Of a stretch of DNA of 64,000 nt, positions 1-11,118 are shown one piece after another. Position numbers and translations under genes: made by a program. The notes beneath the pieces were generated by a model. That model did not search any database and had not been told where the DNA came from. It was given only the letters and a program-made list of their open reading frames with translations. How positions within the stretch are numbered: the stretch's first letter is position 1; every line of letters starts with the position of its first letter. Source of the stretch: Ophioderma brevispina (taxonomy: Eukaryota; Echinodermata; Ophiuroidea; Amphilepidida; Ophiodermatidae); NCBI GenBank assembly GCA_023653785.1, contig JAMKCH010084950.1:1-64000 (forward strand), written 5' to 3'.

Positions 1-3000
1 TCATAAATTTTTCATCAACCCCATCCCCCCCAATGTCCAAAAGACATTTACGCCACTGGTGTTCCCTGACAGTTATTCCAAAGTTAACTTATGGAGGTCA
101 GCTACAAAAACCAAAGCGGACGTAAAACCAAGAGCACTCTTTTGGTTACTCTAGCGTGTAACTGGTTCGGTCTTCACATGGGCACTTTCACTTCTGCAGC
201 TGTGAACTTTTAAACGCGGTAATCATTTTAATGCCGGAATTTTATGTGAGAGCTACAAAACAGGTATGTACTACAAAAGAAAATATATGATCGCACGAGG
301 GTTGCCATGAAAAATCGCTCAATTTGGTTGACTTTTTTTTACTCACCCTGTACTAACGTTTTACAACCAAGCAGACTCTGGAATACACGATGACCCACAT
401 CTTATATCTTAAAGGTCCCAGAAATGCAAATAGAATTGCTGTGCTTTGTGTCAAGTCTACAAGGAGGGACGTAGAAAGCATTCATATTTGGGTTGGTGAT
501 GACATCATTAGTGAACTTATTGATTTCAGAAGTACTAGAAAATTCCAGGTGGCTGGTGTGGACCTATTCATGACACTGACTGAAAATCAATCGTTTCACT
601 AATGAATGTCACTGGTAGTGTATCTTTTTGTGGCCCTGTTAGTGGAATGGAATGCTCCCGTAAAGATTTGATTAGTGTATCATCTCATTTCCTGGGACAT
701 TACTAACACAGCATTGCCTATGACGTGCTATTTAAGTCATGCGCAAGTTAAAGCTATGATCCCTAAAATCTCAATTCCCCTGGCACGTTCAATAGTTTTA
801 ATTGTATACTTGATCATCCCTCCCCTTGTATTTTGGTATATGTCTGTATTACCCAGAACATGCATGGTCGGCTTGTTGTTAGCCCCCCATGTGCCCATCC
901 AAGGGTTAAGGCTCAACTGAAGCAGAGCCCTTGCAAGATGAGCACCGTACCTCATAGTGAGCCGTATGCATAAAAAAAAGTAAATACTTATAGTGAATAG
1001 TAACAGTAAAGCATTTGCTTGTCAAGTAAAAGGAAAAGCATATGAGAATTTGGTATGCATACCTTTACCTTTTTACTTTTTTTATTTTTTTCAGTTTTTT
1101 AATTTTTTGTTTTTTTCAAAATTTTATGAATTCAGTAAATCGTTGTGGTCAGACTATAGACCCCTTGCACAAAAGGCCATTCAAATCATATAAGTGTCCT
1201 TGATAGATTGCTTCAGCAGATATCTAACAGACTTTTCACCAATACACCGCAAACACCTCCATTTTCTATTTAGTACTTAGCGCTCCTCCTCTAGTTAGTA
1301 TATTCACCCAGAAAATGATCTGACATCCAAACCCACGTGTTCCCTTTAATCTGAACTCAGATCGATAAGTAGTCATTGATGCAACTCTTCGTGGCTGGTA
1401 CTCCTTCTGCTTTCATTGGAACTGCATAAACTCATCCATTTTGCATGTAGTGTTATGTTTCGACACGTATCTTTAGTATACCGCCAAGGTATCTCTGTAG
1501 GGCTACCTTGAATTTTGAAGCATCTACTAGGAAAACTCTAGTAAACTACTTGGTTTTATGCATATCAATGGAGTATTTACTATTTCAATAAAAGGTTGTT
1601 GTAGGCAAATGAGTGGTAAAAATGTTAGTGAAAGCTTCTACTACATTTTATGATTGCATATACATTGAAGTAATACTTACTAAGTAAATAGTTTTACTAC
1701 TTTTTTCTGCTACGGCCAGTGATATGGGTGATATGTATATGTTGTTGTTTTTTTGTGGCAATTCATTAATGTTCAGCCTCCCCCCTAGAAAACAAAACTG
1801 CAAAAATGAGGTCCCCCCCCCACAAGACCAGAATACCATTCTATAATTATAATTAGTATAGGCGCACATCCTTGCAAAGCGCATCCTCCGCATTGTGGTT
1901 CTGGGGGGGGGGTCATATTTAGGAATTTCAATAACCATTGAAGAATCCGTTGTTAATAATTTTGCATAAAAGGGACTTTTTGGGAATTTATGTAAAGTGG
2001 GAATGTTTTAAACCAGCAAAAGGTGAACATTTGAGTATGTATTGCTTTATAATGTGGAACGTTTCAAATTCATACGTTTTCATGAAACTATAGAGGGCTT
2101 CTTTCATTCGTATCTGGCGATGTCCTTATTGGGATCTTTTGGTCATTTAATGGGGCATTTGTTATCCACAGCCTCTTCCCCCCGACTTACTTCAAAAGAT
2201 GTTGATATGTTTTATCCTAAAAAAAAAAAAACATCTGACCCGTTAGCCTTATTAATCGCCGTGGTGCCCAATCTTACTTAAATTCGGCGCAGCTGTAAGA
2301 ATTCGCATTTTGTTTTCTTTCTTCCGTAAACTGCAGAAATTCAGGCACAGTAGCCTATGGGACCGTGGGAAACGAGCAATTGCCGTACCCAAAACCGCAA
2401 GATCGGAGCAGCTCAAATTTTGGGAGTGAAGACTTTTCTCAAGGATATCTAGTGATCAATGAATAAACAGCAGGTGCTGAATCACGAAATGCACCTTAAG
2501 AGAGTTAAAAGATTAAATTTTAAACAAAAAATTGGAAACCTCATTACTTATCAATCTGTTATCAAGTTACAGGTACCCAACCACCATTGAAAAAAACTCT
2601 CATAATGACCATTTAAATTTAAATGTTACTATGCAAATAAGTAAAAATGTTCGTCCGTGATGAAATGTTTTCAATTTGGTGAAGTTAAATTGAATTGACT
2701 GAGTTTCATCTCACACCATTGAAAGTCAATATACAGTGAGATAGCTCAGCGTGTGTTTTTTTCTGCCCTGCTAAGGAAATAAAAACAATTGTACCTTTTT
2801 TGTTCCATCACAACAACACTTTCATCAAATCTAACAGCCATGTGACATAACTTTTCTGTAGAAATATTTTCAGATATTTGTTTTTTTTTTCTTAGAGAAA
2901 AAATAATGTTCAATCTGGTATTGATCCGACAAACTTCAGAAAGGTTGAGTATAACCCAGGAACAAAATTGAATTCATGTTTCAATGACATTTACATCCTG

Positions 3001-3400
3001 ATACAGTATTTGCAGTGATATTAAGAATTTGTGTATAATGAGGATGTTAAATCTACGAACTTTTCTACAAACTATACACATAGTCCTTGTTGCAAATGTT
3101 ATTCGTAAAATTATAATGCAACTCTAAATCGTGTGACAACTGTACACTTGATTTCATTTTACATGTATTAATTCCATGCCAACGAAGTAACACTTGGTTT
3201 GTGATAACTGTTTTTTCGTGTATCTAGGATGAGAATCATTTCAGGAAAATTTATTGACTATGATTGTAAGTTAACCAAGGTTTCAAAATTTGCACATATT
3301 CAATTTCGTTAGTCTCCTTACAAGGTAGATCATGTAAGAGTTTATTACCTCAAAGGATTGATGTTTTTATGTTTATGGAACTTGGTTAAATGATGGTATA
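1..3400. other. Unassigned AT-rich intergenic DNA
   Basis: I recognise no domain, RNA gene or clear repeat here. Short ORFs are no longer than expected by chance in this composition. A weak inverted C-run/G-run pair (around 1811-1820 and 1904-1912) could be a small foldback. T-rich tracts occur near 1075-1110. Confidence 0.5.
357..602 (+). CDS. Possible short coding ORF, unrecognised
   Basis: The frame is open from 357 and has an ATG at 390, with a stop at 600-602, giving 70 residues from the Met. It has mixed polar and hydrophobic composition and no low-complexity run, so it reads more like protein than most short frames nearby. I recognise no family, signal peptide or membrane segment. It could be an isolated exon, a transposon remnant or chance. 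No promoter or splice context supports it strongly. Confidence 0.15.
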   Translation, partial: RFTTKQTLEYTMTHILYLKGPRNANRIAVLCVKSTRRDVESIHIWVGDDIISELIDFRSTRKFQVAGVDLFMTLTENQSFH

Positions 3401-3544
3401 AATGACAGTGAGGTTTCTATTGATGGTACCTTACTAAGACTAGTATAGTGCAACATGGAGCATGGTGGTGTTTTGTGCTATATAAAAGAAAGGTGTTGTC
3501 ATTCAACGAGAATTGTGATTTTGCTAACAATGGCATGAAGCACT

Positions 3545-3960
3545 TTGGGTAGAGCTTAAATTTCCACACACAAAGCCTATCCTTCTTTTGTACGTCTTAT
3601 AGACCACCTGTCTCTTCTGCTGATTACATTGACCAATTAAGATTCAATTTTCCAACACACCACCCCCTACTATGATATGTTTATTTTTTGGTTGGGGATT
3701 TTAACTTAGATTTATGTAATAAACCTAACTCTCATAAATTAACACTCTGCTTCTCATAGGTAATATGAAGCGAGCTCATTCATGACTACACTATAATAAC
3801 TGAAACTCACCAAAACAATTCTGATCTGGCTTTTGTTTCCAAACCATATAAAATGTTCATCGTCTGTATTCACTGTAGGGATAGCGACCAATCACTCATT
3901 TATTTAACTCGTAGAATCAAAACTAAAGTACCACCTAAGATAGTGAAATCAAGATGCTTT
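3545..3960 (+). pseudogene. LINE endonuclease domain, decayed
   Basis: This is a remnant of the APE-type endonuclease that nicks target DNA for target-primed reverse transcription. It shows YRPPVSSADYID near 3600-3640, the core GDFNLDL at 3694-3714, and near 3883-3900 the equivalent of the catalytic SDH motif, which here reads SDQ, so the histidine is lost. The reading frame changes several times. The N-terminal part of the domain is not recognisable. It is upstream of and in the same orientation as the RT remnant. Confidence 0.65.
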
Positions 3961-4385
3961 AAAAACTTTAATGATAATGATTTGTTTATACATTAAGAAA
4001 TTAATTGGGGCACTGTTGAACATTGCATTGATGTTGACAATGCCTACTGCACTTTTAGGACTTGGTGTTGACAAGGTTGGTGATACTTGTCCCTGTGACG
4101 GCGAAGAGAGTCAAGGTCTCACTTCCTGAGTGATTATCAAGCAAACATATGAAGCTTTCAAAAGACAGGGACCACTACTTCTCAAAGGTTCATAAAACAA
4201 ATGATCCACATGACTGGGCAATGGCCAGGCAGTTAAGAAACCAAGTAAATAACTTAACAAATCATTGAAAAAGAACTACTGTAATAATGCTATTAATGAT
4301 AATATTAATGATCCTAGGAACTTTGGAGTACAATTAAGAAATTAATTCCAAAGAATACATCACCTGTAACTAATATTAAAACAAA

Positions 4386-5340
4386 TTCAGGTTTTACTTG
4401 TGATGATAAGGAGATTGCAGATCAATTTAATGGGTATTTCACTTCTGTAGGTAAAACTTTGGGCAATAAATTTAATAATACTAGTAATAATAATAATAAT
4501 AGTGATAATTTTACTTCTAACCCTGAGATTACAACTAATTTTAATTTTGATATTATAACTCCTGTGTTTGTATTTGATCAGATCTGTAACTTTTCTAATA
4601 ATAAAGCTACAGGTATTGATAAAGTTTGTATTAAACTCCTCAAGTTGTCAGCACCAATCATTTGTTACCCACTTGCATATATTTGTAACCTTTCTTTGAT
4701 CACTTCAGTTTTCCCAAAAAAGCTAAGGTTACACCTATCTTCAAGGAGGTGACAAAAGTGAGGTTAACAACTATAGGCCCATTTCTGTTCTTCCTATTTT
4801 ATCAAAAATTCTTGAGCGTGCTGTACATGATCAGCTTTACCATTATCTTACTCATAATAACATTTTAAATCAGTGTCAATCAGGTTTTAGAAGTAAACAC
4901 AGTACTAATACTACTCTTTTAAATGTAACTGATCATATCCTTAATAACATAAATGATAGGAAAGTAACAGGATCTATCTTCTTAGATCTAAAGAAGGCTT
5001 TTGATACTGTAAATCATAATCTGCTTCTTATCTGCTTCTTAGTAAATTAAAGAAATATGGTATCAGTGGTAATGCATTAAATTGGTTTAATTCTTATCTA
5101 AAAGATAGATCACAAGCTGTTAATATTAATTCTGTACTTTCAGACTAAGAATATTGATATTGGGATACTTCAAGGATCAATTCTTGGTCCTCTTTTATTT
5201 ATAATTTTTGTGAATTCTTTACCTGAATCAGTTTCATGCAAATGCAGTTGTTATGCATATGACACTACCCTTTTAGTCAGTTCGTCTGACCCAATCACCC
5301 TGCAAAATGAGCTTAATACTAACTTTGATTGTGGTTTTAC
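4386..5340 (+). pseudogene. LINE reverse transcriptase, 5' part, frameshifted
   Basis: This is the reverse transcriptase of the LINE. Visible blocks are NKATGIDK (about 4600), YRPISVLPILSKILE after a frameshift near 4735, QSGFR (about 4880), LDLKKAFDTVNH (about 4984-5019) and GSILGPLLF (about 5178-5205). The catalytic YADD box at 5252-5263 reads YAYD, so the first essential aspartate is replaced by tyrosine. An 11-bp tandem duplication near 5022-5043 shifts the frame. The copy is therefore inactive. Sequence homologous to the next RT segment reappears at about 5862 beyond the low-complexity tract. Confidence 0.8.
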
Positions 5341-5862
5341 CACCAGCAAAAGTGTTTTTGCTTTTTTTTTTTTTTATTTGGTTTTTTTATTGTTGTTTCT
5401 GGTTTTTTTTATTGGGGATTCTTATTGAATGTTTTGGTATTTGAAGTTTATTTATTTGTGCTCTGTGTTTTTTTATTGCATATATTTTATAGTGGCGCTC
5501 CGCCCCCGCCCTACGCCGCCCACGGACCCCTCCAAAACCGCACCACCCCACCCCCCCCCCCCCCGCCGCCCTCCTCCACTCCCCCCCCCCCCCCCCCCGC
5601 AAGTCCGCCCCCACATCCCCCCCCCCCCCCCCCCAACCCCTCCCCACCCACCCCCCCCCCCCCACCCCTCCCCACTCCGCCCCCCCCCCCACCCCCCAAA
5701 CCCTACCCCCACCACCCCCTCCCCCCCCTCACCGCCCCCGCAACCCCCCCCGACCCCACGCGCCCCACACCCCCCCCCCCCCCCCCCCCCTCCCGCCACC
5801 CCCCCTCCCCCCCCCCCCCCCCCGGCCCCCCCTCCCGCCCCACCCCTAAAATTTCTCATTGG
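5340..5862 (+). repeat. T-rich then C-rich low-complexity tract inside LINE RT
   Basis: About 150 bp of T-rich sequence is followed by about 350 bp that is almost pure C with scattered A, G and T. Proline-rich (+) and glycine-rich (-) ORFs in it are composition artefacts. RT-like sequence breaks at the left edge and resumes at the right edge (a frame reading WFKSNKLTMTI...TKFMVFG), so the tract interrupts the LINE. It could be a genuine expansion or an assembly or sequencing artefact. Confidence 0.85.
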
Positions 5863-6620
5863 TTCAAGTCAAATAAACTTACCATGACCATAAAAAACTA
5901 AATTCATGGTGTTTGGAAATCAACAGACACTAAATAATTATAAAAATATTTCTGTAATGTATGAAGAATGTTCCTATTGAAAGAGTCAATTCATACAGTA
6001 TTGGGTGTTATTTTTGATCCGTATTTTATTGTGGAAGCAATCAGTGGCCGATTATGTGTTGTTCAAATTGTCCAAGGAATTGGTGTAATGCAGGATAATT
6101 AAGCATTATCTTGCCTCATACTACATTCAATATGCTTGCCAGCCTTGGTCTTTCTCATTTGACTACTGGCGTTCTGTTTGGTCCAATTCAAGACTGGACA
6201 CCTCATGATCTCCAAAATTTTGCAAAACAAACGTGCCCGTGTCCTTTTGTCTGCAGACATTCGCACCTGCGGTGGACAAAATGAGGAAATGACCTTGGTT
6301 GGACTAATCTGAGGAGAAGATGAAATTATCAGATCTTAATTTAACTTTAAATGGCCCTGAGCTTTGCTCCTGAAGTCTATCTTCTCTTTTTAACTTTTAC
6401 CAGTGCAACACATGTCTAAAGGCACTCGTAGTCAGTCTCAAAGAACATGTTGATCATTCCATCATGGAATAACAAAGCTGGTCAAAGAACATTCCAGTAC
6501 CGAGCAGCTGGACTCTGAATAATCCTACTAAAAGGCACCAAGTAATTAGATTCCATGAGTCTTTTTTACTGTTAAAATGCCCATAACCACATGATACCGT
6601 TTCATATTTTATATGGGTAT
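5862..6620 (+). pseudogene. LINE RT C-terminal part and 3' end
   Basis: Immediately after the C-rich tract the LINE reading resumes with TKFMVFG and a YSVLGVIFD-like block (about 5990-6020), then thumb-type sequence and the C-terminal TRSQSQRT region near 6425-6450. Multiple frameshifts are present. The LINE 3' boundary is placed near 6620 by loss of coding resemblance; no poly(A) tail is visible. Confidence 0.6.
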
Positions 6621-6654
6621 GTACTAGGGAATTTTGTGTGTGTGATTGGTAATG

Positions 6655-6765
6655 CTATTTGGTGTTGAGTAGGTGTACATGCGTGTATTGTGTTATGTGT
6701 GCATGTGTACATTTGTAGGTGTATGTATGTGTGTGTGTATGGGTGTGGGTGTGTGTACCTGCTAC
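6655..6765 (+). repeat. TG-rich microsatellite
   Basis: This is an imperfect TG/TATG tract with interruptions. The short minus-strand ORF over it, rich in His-Thr, is a repeat artefact. Confidence 0.8.
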
Positions 6766-7479
6766 ATCTTCAAAGTGTACAGGGTACGTATGTACATAAT
6801 TTACATAGCAACATATACATGTATAATGGTTATGTAAGATATGTACCATAAACTATTTTTCTGTATACTGTATTACATGTATATTATTGTTATCGGTCTT
6901 CCTGGGGACCAATACATGGTATTGAAGAATTTCCTGAATAATAAGATTAGTAAGTTAAAGTTAAAGAGAGTAGCCTTCTCTTTAGAAGAGGAAAACAGTT
7001 GCACCCATCATATCACTAATGACCTGGGGCAATGATTTGATCTTGTTTGGATCGAAAAAAGACCAAAAAACGGTTTGAATTTTCCAAGAGGTATAGCCCC
7101 AAACCATCAATGTTACTGGTTATATTTTAGCTGTGATCAAATTTTTCAAACGATTGCGTAGTTTCCGAAACTTTCCTATCCTTGATTTGATTTTAGGAAG
7201 ATGTTGTCTAGAACAGATATTAAAATAGTGGAAATTTTACAAGCAGTTATTCAGTATCAACAGTGTAGCAATGATTACACCATCAAAAGAGCCAGGCATT
7301 ATTCAAATCATATCTGGACATCATCTTTTAAAATTTGCTTTCTTGAAATTGACATTCACGACAAATTTTCTTAAGTCTTTCACTTTGGTAATTAAAAATA
7401 CAAATCTAAAAGTTTGTGATCAGTAGGAAATAATTCACTGGAAAAATAACTTCATTGGATAATCTATCAGGAGTTGTAG

Positions 7480-8030
7480 TTAACACTAGATCCAAAATAT
7501 TATTGCACGTAGCACCGAGATGGAAATAAAAATTTCACTGTGTGTAGTAAAATAATAATGGCGTCACAGAAAAAGACAGTTCAGCAGGGGGGAACATTAC
7601 CATATTCTGCAGCCATCGATCTTAGGTAAATTAAAGTCACCAATAACATGGAACTGATCAAATTCAGAGGCAACTTTGGAAAAGCTGATGCCAGGTTTTA
7701 AACAAATGTCATTCACACAGCATCTGGCTCTCTGTAACATAAAACCATGACCTTTTTTTGCCAACTGGTAGGTCATTCCAAAACCATGATTTCACCATTA
7801 TCAGGTTCGAGGATCTGGTCTATGCACGAAATGATATTATTTTTTATGGCCACATAAGAGACCACCACCTTTGGTCTTCCAGTTGAAAAGATCTGTCTTT
7901 ACGATACAAAATATAGTCAGACAGAGTCAGAGAGTTCAGCATCGTTAATATTACTATTCAGCCATGTTTCTGTTTGTACATATAATGTCACAGATTTTGT
8001 GATGAATTGCACAATAATCCCTGATTTTAT
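7480..8030 (-). pseudogene. LINE endonuclease, minus strand, decayed
   Basis: The minus strand shows QTETWLNSNINDAEL (around 7940-7975), a GGG-VSYVAIKNNI block (about 7815-7865), GDFNLPKI (about 7618-7645) and, lower down, LDLVLTTTPD (about 7460-7490), all in the order expected for an APE-type LINE endonuclease. Frameshifts separate the blocks. Below 7460 the frame continues into PVNYFL and a DHK-like position, which may correspond to the catalytic SDH. Confidence 0.65.
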
Positions 8031-8184
8031 TTTAAAGCTTCTTTTTTTTAATGGCTTTTTAATATACGAGCAGTAAGCTATAAAATGTCAATCCCTGAAT
8101 GGTTCGTGTATATGCGATAGCCATCGTCTGGTAAATTGAATGAGAAAATTACAACTTTCGTTAATATCAATGGCACTAATCAAA

Positions 8185-8395
8185 AGAAGGATGGAAAAAG
8201 GAGTCATGAAGTTGGCAGCATACACGGTTGACAATACCAAGATTCTGTAGAATTGGCAAGGGCTTTAAACTCTTCAATACGCAAACCAGTACATTTATCC
8301 ATGGAACAGAGTCACAGCTTGTCAATTGATGCCTCTCGGTAGATCTTACCACATCGAAGACAGTAGTACCCAACATGGATTTTTGTAGGGCCTGG
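8185..8395 (-). pseudogene. PHD-like zinc finger of LINE ORF2
   Basis: On the minus strand a frame reads a CxxC pair (CLRC), a central Cys region, KCTGLRIEEFKAL, and ends SWYCQPC, matching the spacing and wording of PHD fingers found at the start of some LINE ORF2 proteins. One in-frame stop interrupts the middle. In such proteins the finger is thought to aid nucleic-acid or chromatin binding. The assignment rests on pattern only. Confidence 0.5.
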
Positions 8396-8764
8396 GTTTT
8401 CAATGCTAGTCACACTTAAACAAGTGCCAATAGTGTGAGATGATTAAGTGGGTAAAAGAGAATTTAGTTATCTTGATCTGGGGGCAGAGGGGCGAGCAGA
8501 GCAAACCCTGTATTGTGAAAATACAACATACTTAAGTTCAGGGTCTTGTAGGTTGCAAAAACTGGAAATACGTTTGCAAATATTGCTTGTGAAAACGGTT
8601 ATTACAACGCAAAAAAGTCATTTATAAAAGAGGCCATGCATACCAACAAGCCACTGGTTGTCAAAAATACTAAGTAGACTGCAAGTAGGCCACCCATCAT
8701 TGCCATGTTGTTGATACAAAAGAATGAAAGCCAAAGAAAAGTTTGATTCACAGGTAACAAATAT

Positions 8765-9290
8765 CGGCAACTTTCCATATGCTTGATAAACGTAATATGT
8801 TGAGATTGAGATGTAAAACAGTCCAGTTGAGTCAATAAATTGTTAATCAAAAAATCTTCATGCAGAAACACCAATGTAATGAGGAACAGTTTATAAGTAA
8901 GCTGATGTCCACCAAATTGCGAGCAGGAGGAAGGTAACAGTAGAACACCCAATCCCAGTGCAAAAATTCAGCAACTTGTCAACAGATTTGATGTAAAACC
9001 GTCAAGTTGAGACATCACAAATGCTATAAAAGATCACCATGCAACATCAGAGTATTAAAAAGGAGCAGGTTTAGAAGTAAATGCTAGTAGGATGATGAAA
9101 ATATATCCATACAAAATTCAGTCGAGGGCCACAGTAACACCAATAAACAGGTGCAAAATTGGCAACTTAAGAAGCGGCAGAATGTTGAGATGTAAAACAG
9201 ACAAGTGGAGTCAAAGATGCTCATCACAAGCTCTTCATGCTCGACCAATTGTGATAAGAATCGAGCAGTATAAGGAGGCTTGATGAAAAT
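8765..9290 (-). repeat. Degenerate tandem repeat, about three units
   Basis: Three diverged units each contain a core like GGCAACTT...GTTGAGATGTAAAAC followed by AGTTGAGTCAA and, further on, a CTTCATGC-like segment and a GGAGCAG-like end (units near 8765-8905, 8962-9075 and 9160-9290). They lie upstream of the minus-strand LINE and could be its repeated 5' UTR, a known LINE architecture, but this link is inferred. Confidence 0.5.
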
Positions 9291-9514
9291 ATATCCACAA
9301 GACTCACTTTAAAAAAGACATTTAAAACAAGTAAAATCATGAGTGCAAATTACACTTCCTACCTGGTCCGGCGGCCATTTGCTAATAGCAACTGAAAATT
9401 TTGAATCTTTTATTTTTTTCAATACAAACAATTTTTCATTCACAAAATAATGAAAGTATGTGCCACAGCAGCAAATCTGATGCGCGCTTCCAACAGGAAA
9501 CAATCCAATTCCCT

Positions 9515-9610
9515 TGGCCTTAGCCAGCCAAGCCCTAAGGCTAAGGCGAAATCCTAAGGCCACGGGCAAGCCAATGGCCCAACCCTAAGGCCCAACCTTG
9601 TGGGGCCAAG
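9515..9610. repeat. CTAAGGC-rich simple repeat
   Basis: CCTAAGGC or CTTAGCC-like heptamers recur about seven times in under 100 bp. It is a short imperfect minisatellite with no coding meaning. Confidence 0.6.
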
Positions 9611-10561
9611 CTATCATCATTAATCACGGTGCATGGGTCAGTGTGATTCGATTTAGGGGTTTTACATGTAACATTGTCTCTGTGCATGTAAAATTTTGTC
9701 TGTGCATATAAATTTTTGTGCAATTCCCTATTTTCAAGGAAAGTTCTAATTGAGCAGGTAACTTAATTTCCTAATCGGACACTGGCATGGGTTTCCCCTA
9801 GCTCGTTCACGCAGCGTTGCACGCGTCCGTACCTGCCTCCTAACACAACGCGATTGCGATAGTGCATTGAAAAAGCGTGTGGGTGCGCAGCGGAATCCGA
9901 TGCCGAACAGCAATTTCAGAATCAGTACAAAAACAGCACTTATGGAAAATCTTTACCTTTGTGGTCCTAATTAAATGATACACACATTTTACCTTGACTG
10001 ACTTTTCCATTCATGGTTAAAATCTGATGATTTTGAAACGGTAATTTCTTAACCGTTAAAAATCCCCATTTAAACATAAGCAGTCCACCCCCTGGATTGT
10101 TGCGCGGTTTAATTTTTTTATAATGGGCACGAGCACGCTATTTTCGCTGGAATTGTGGGAAACGACTGTGTTTAGCTATTAATTTGTTCGAATTTTCGGT
10201 CATTTTGTGCTTTTTAGGGTCCACATTTCACGGATGTAAAGCACATGAGTGCTGTGCACTTTGTATTTTTAAAGACTAGGGTAGTAGAGTTTCCTTTAAA
10301 ATGGAACGGGGACTCCCGGGTAGAATTTTGTCGTTGCGTGCCGAGAATCAGACCTTGATTCACAATAACAATTTGGGGAATCTTCTATTTCGCTACTGTG
10401 TTAAGTTTCTAAAAGTTTACGAAATCAACATTGGTTCACGCAAATCCATTTCACGGAATCTTGCGAGAATCGTTCTCGGATTCTCGCCGAATTCTACCCC
10501 TGGGACTCTCCAAAAATGGGGACCCTTTCATGCTGTAAACAAGGTTTGGGGTCCTGATTTT
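9611..10561. other. Unassigned intergenic DNA
   Basis: No family is recognised. The end of this stretch (about 10440-10505) has short inverted runs such as GCGAGAATCGTTCTCGGATTCTCGC, split over short segments, that resemble hairpin-forming element ends, but no partner was found. Confidence 0.4.
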
Positions 10562-10633
10562 TAAAGAGACACTGGCACATGTGAAAATATTGCACCCTCA
10601 AATTTTTCAAAATCAATATTTTTGGCATGTTTT

Positions 10634-10919
10634 TGAATGTGTGGAGTTGTTGCAAGGGAAAATATATCCTTTTAAGATGAAGAATGGTGTCAAAAAGAGT
10701 TTTGTGTGAGTCAGTGATGCTGTATGGGAACAAGACGTGGTGTCTGAGTGAAAATGAGATGGGAATTTTGGAGGAGGACAGAGGAGCAATGATGAAGAGC
10801 GCTGTTGGTGTGAAGTTGATGGACAGGATTAAGACTGAGGATCTGAGGCAGAGGTTGGGTTTGGATAGCGATGACCGGTTGGCGAAGGTCGAATAGTGTA
10901 ATGTGGGTATGGGGCATTG
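10634..10919 (+). pseudogene. LINE 3' portion, left half (interrupted)
   Basis: This 5'-truncated insertion of the same LINE family as 33890-37345 reads, on the + strand, the RT C-terminal segment with SVMLYGNKTWCLSENE (about 10711-10760) and LMDRIKTEDLRQRLG (about 10819-10863). In related LINEs this is the region after the RT palm. It breaks at 10919 where the gypsy LTR begins, and continues at 16641. Target duplication like ATATTTTTGCATGTTT flanks the whole LINE (10616-10633 and 16906-16922). Confidence 0.75.
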
Positions 10920-10924
10920 TTGAG
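10920..10924. repeat. Target-site duplication of gypsy element, left
   Basis: TTGAG directly precedes the left LTR. The matching sequence after the right LTR at 16641 reads TTGCAG, but in the duplicated copy at 19506-19510 it is TTGAG, so the extra C is probably an error or later indel. Confidence 0.7.
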
Positions 10925-11104
10925 TGTTATTTTAGATGTGATCGTCACATAAGTGCACACTCGACTCAAAACTAAGAGCTCAACTTTCTAATTGTCTCAA
11001 CTTGGCCTTCCAATCTTGGTAAGAACTTTCCATCACATGATGGCGCTATACATTTTATCAATCTGAACAGCCGATGCTACCAGGGGTAGGTGGCTATCGT
11101 AACA
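10925..11104 (-). repeat. Gypsy 3' LTR
   Basis: 180 bp, from TGTTAT to TCGTAACA on the + strand. It aligns along its length to 16455-16640. Shared blocks include CACATGATGGCGCTATAC, CAATCTGAACAGCCGATGCT and CAGGGGTAGGTGGC (minor indels in the other copy). Confidence 0.85.
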
Positions 11105-11118
11105 CCTTTCCTTTCATA
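11105..11118 (-). promoter_or_regulatory. Gypsy polypurine tract
   Basis: On the minus strand GAAAGGAAAGG ends exactly at the 3' LTR boundary, the normal place of the plus-strand primer. Confidence 0.6.

Larger units (their letters stand above)
3480..6620 (+). mobile_element. Degenerate LINE (CR1/Jockey-like non-LTR retrotransposon)
   Basis: In order along the + strand I can read an apurinic-type endonuclease (about 3545-3960), a linker, a reverse transcriptase (about 4386-5340 and again from 5862), and a C-terminal tail typical of these LINEs with a block resembling TRSQS...GQRTFQYRA...LWN near 6420-6520. All parts carry frameshifts and stops, so the copy is dead. A T-rich then C-rich tract splits the RT. 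Assignment to the CR1/Jockey group comes from RT motif wording and the 3' tail; the exact clade is uncertain. Confidence 0.8.
7240..8403 (-). mobile_element. LINE fragment with PHD-like finger and endonuclease, minus strand
   Basis: Reading the minus strand from 8403 downwards gives a cysteine-rich finger, a spacer, then an APE-type endonuclease ending near 7260. This order (finger, then endonuclease, then RT) is known from some LINE ORF2 proteins. No RT is recognisable below 7240, so the copy is truncated at its 3' side. It is frameshifted throughout and clearly inactive. Confidence 0.65.

Noticed and set aside
5329..5901. 190-codon proline-rich ORF and matching glycine-rich minus-strand ORFs
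   Set aside because: They are produced by the C-rich low-complexity tract; several overlapping frames on both strands are equally open.
6655..6849. His/Thr-rich minus-strand ORF
   Set aside because: It is a translation of a TG microsatellite.
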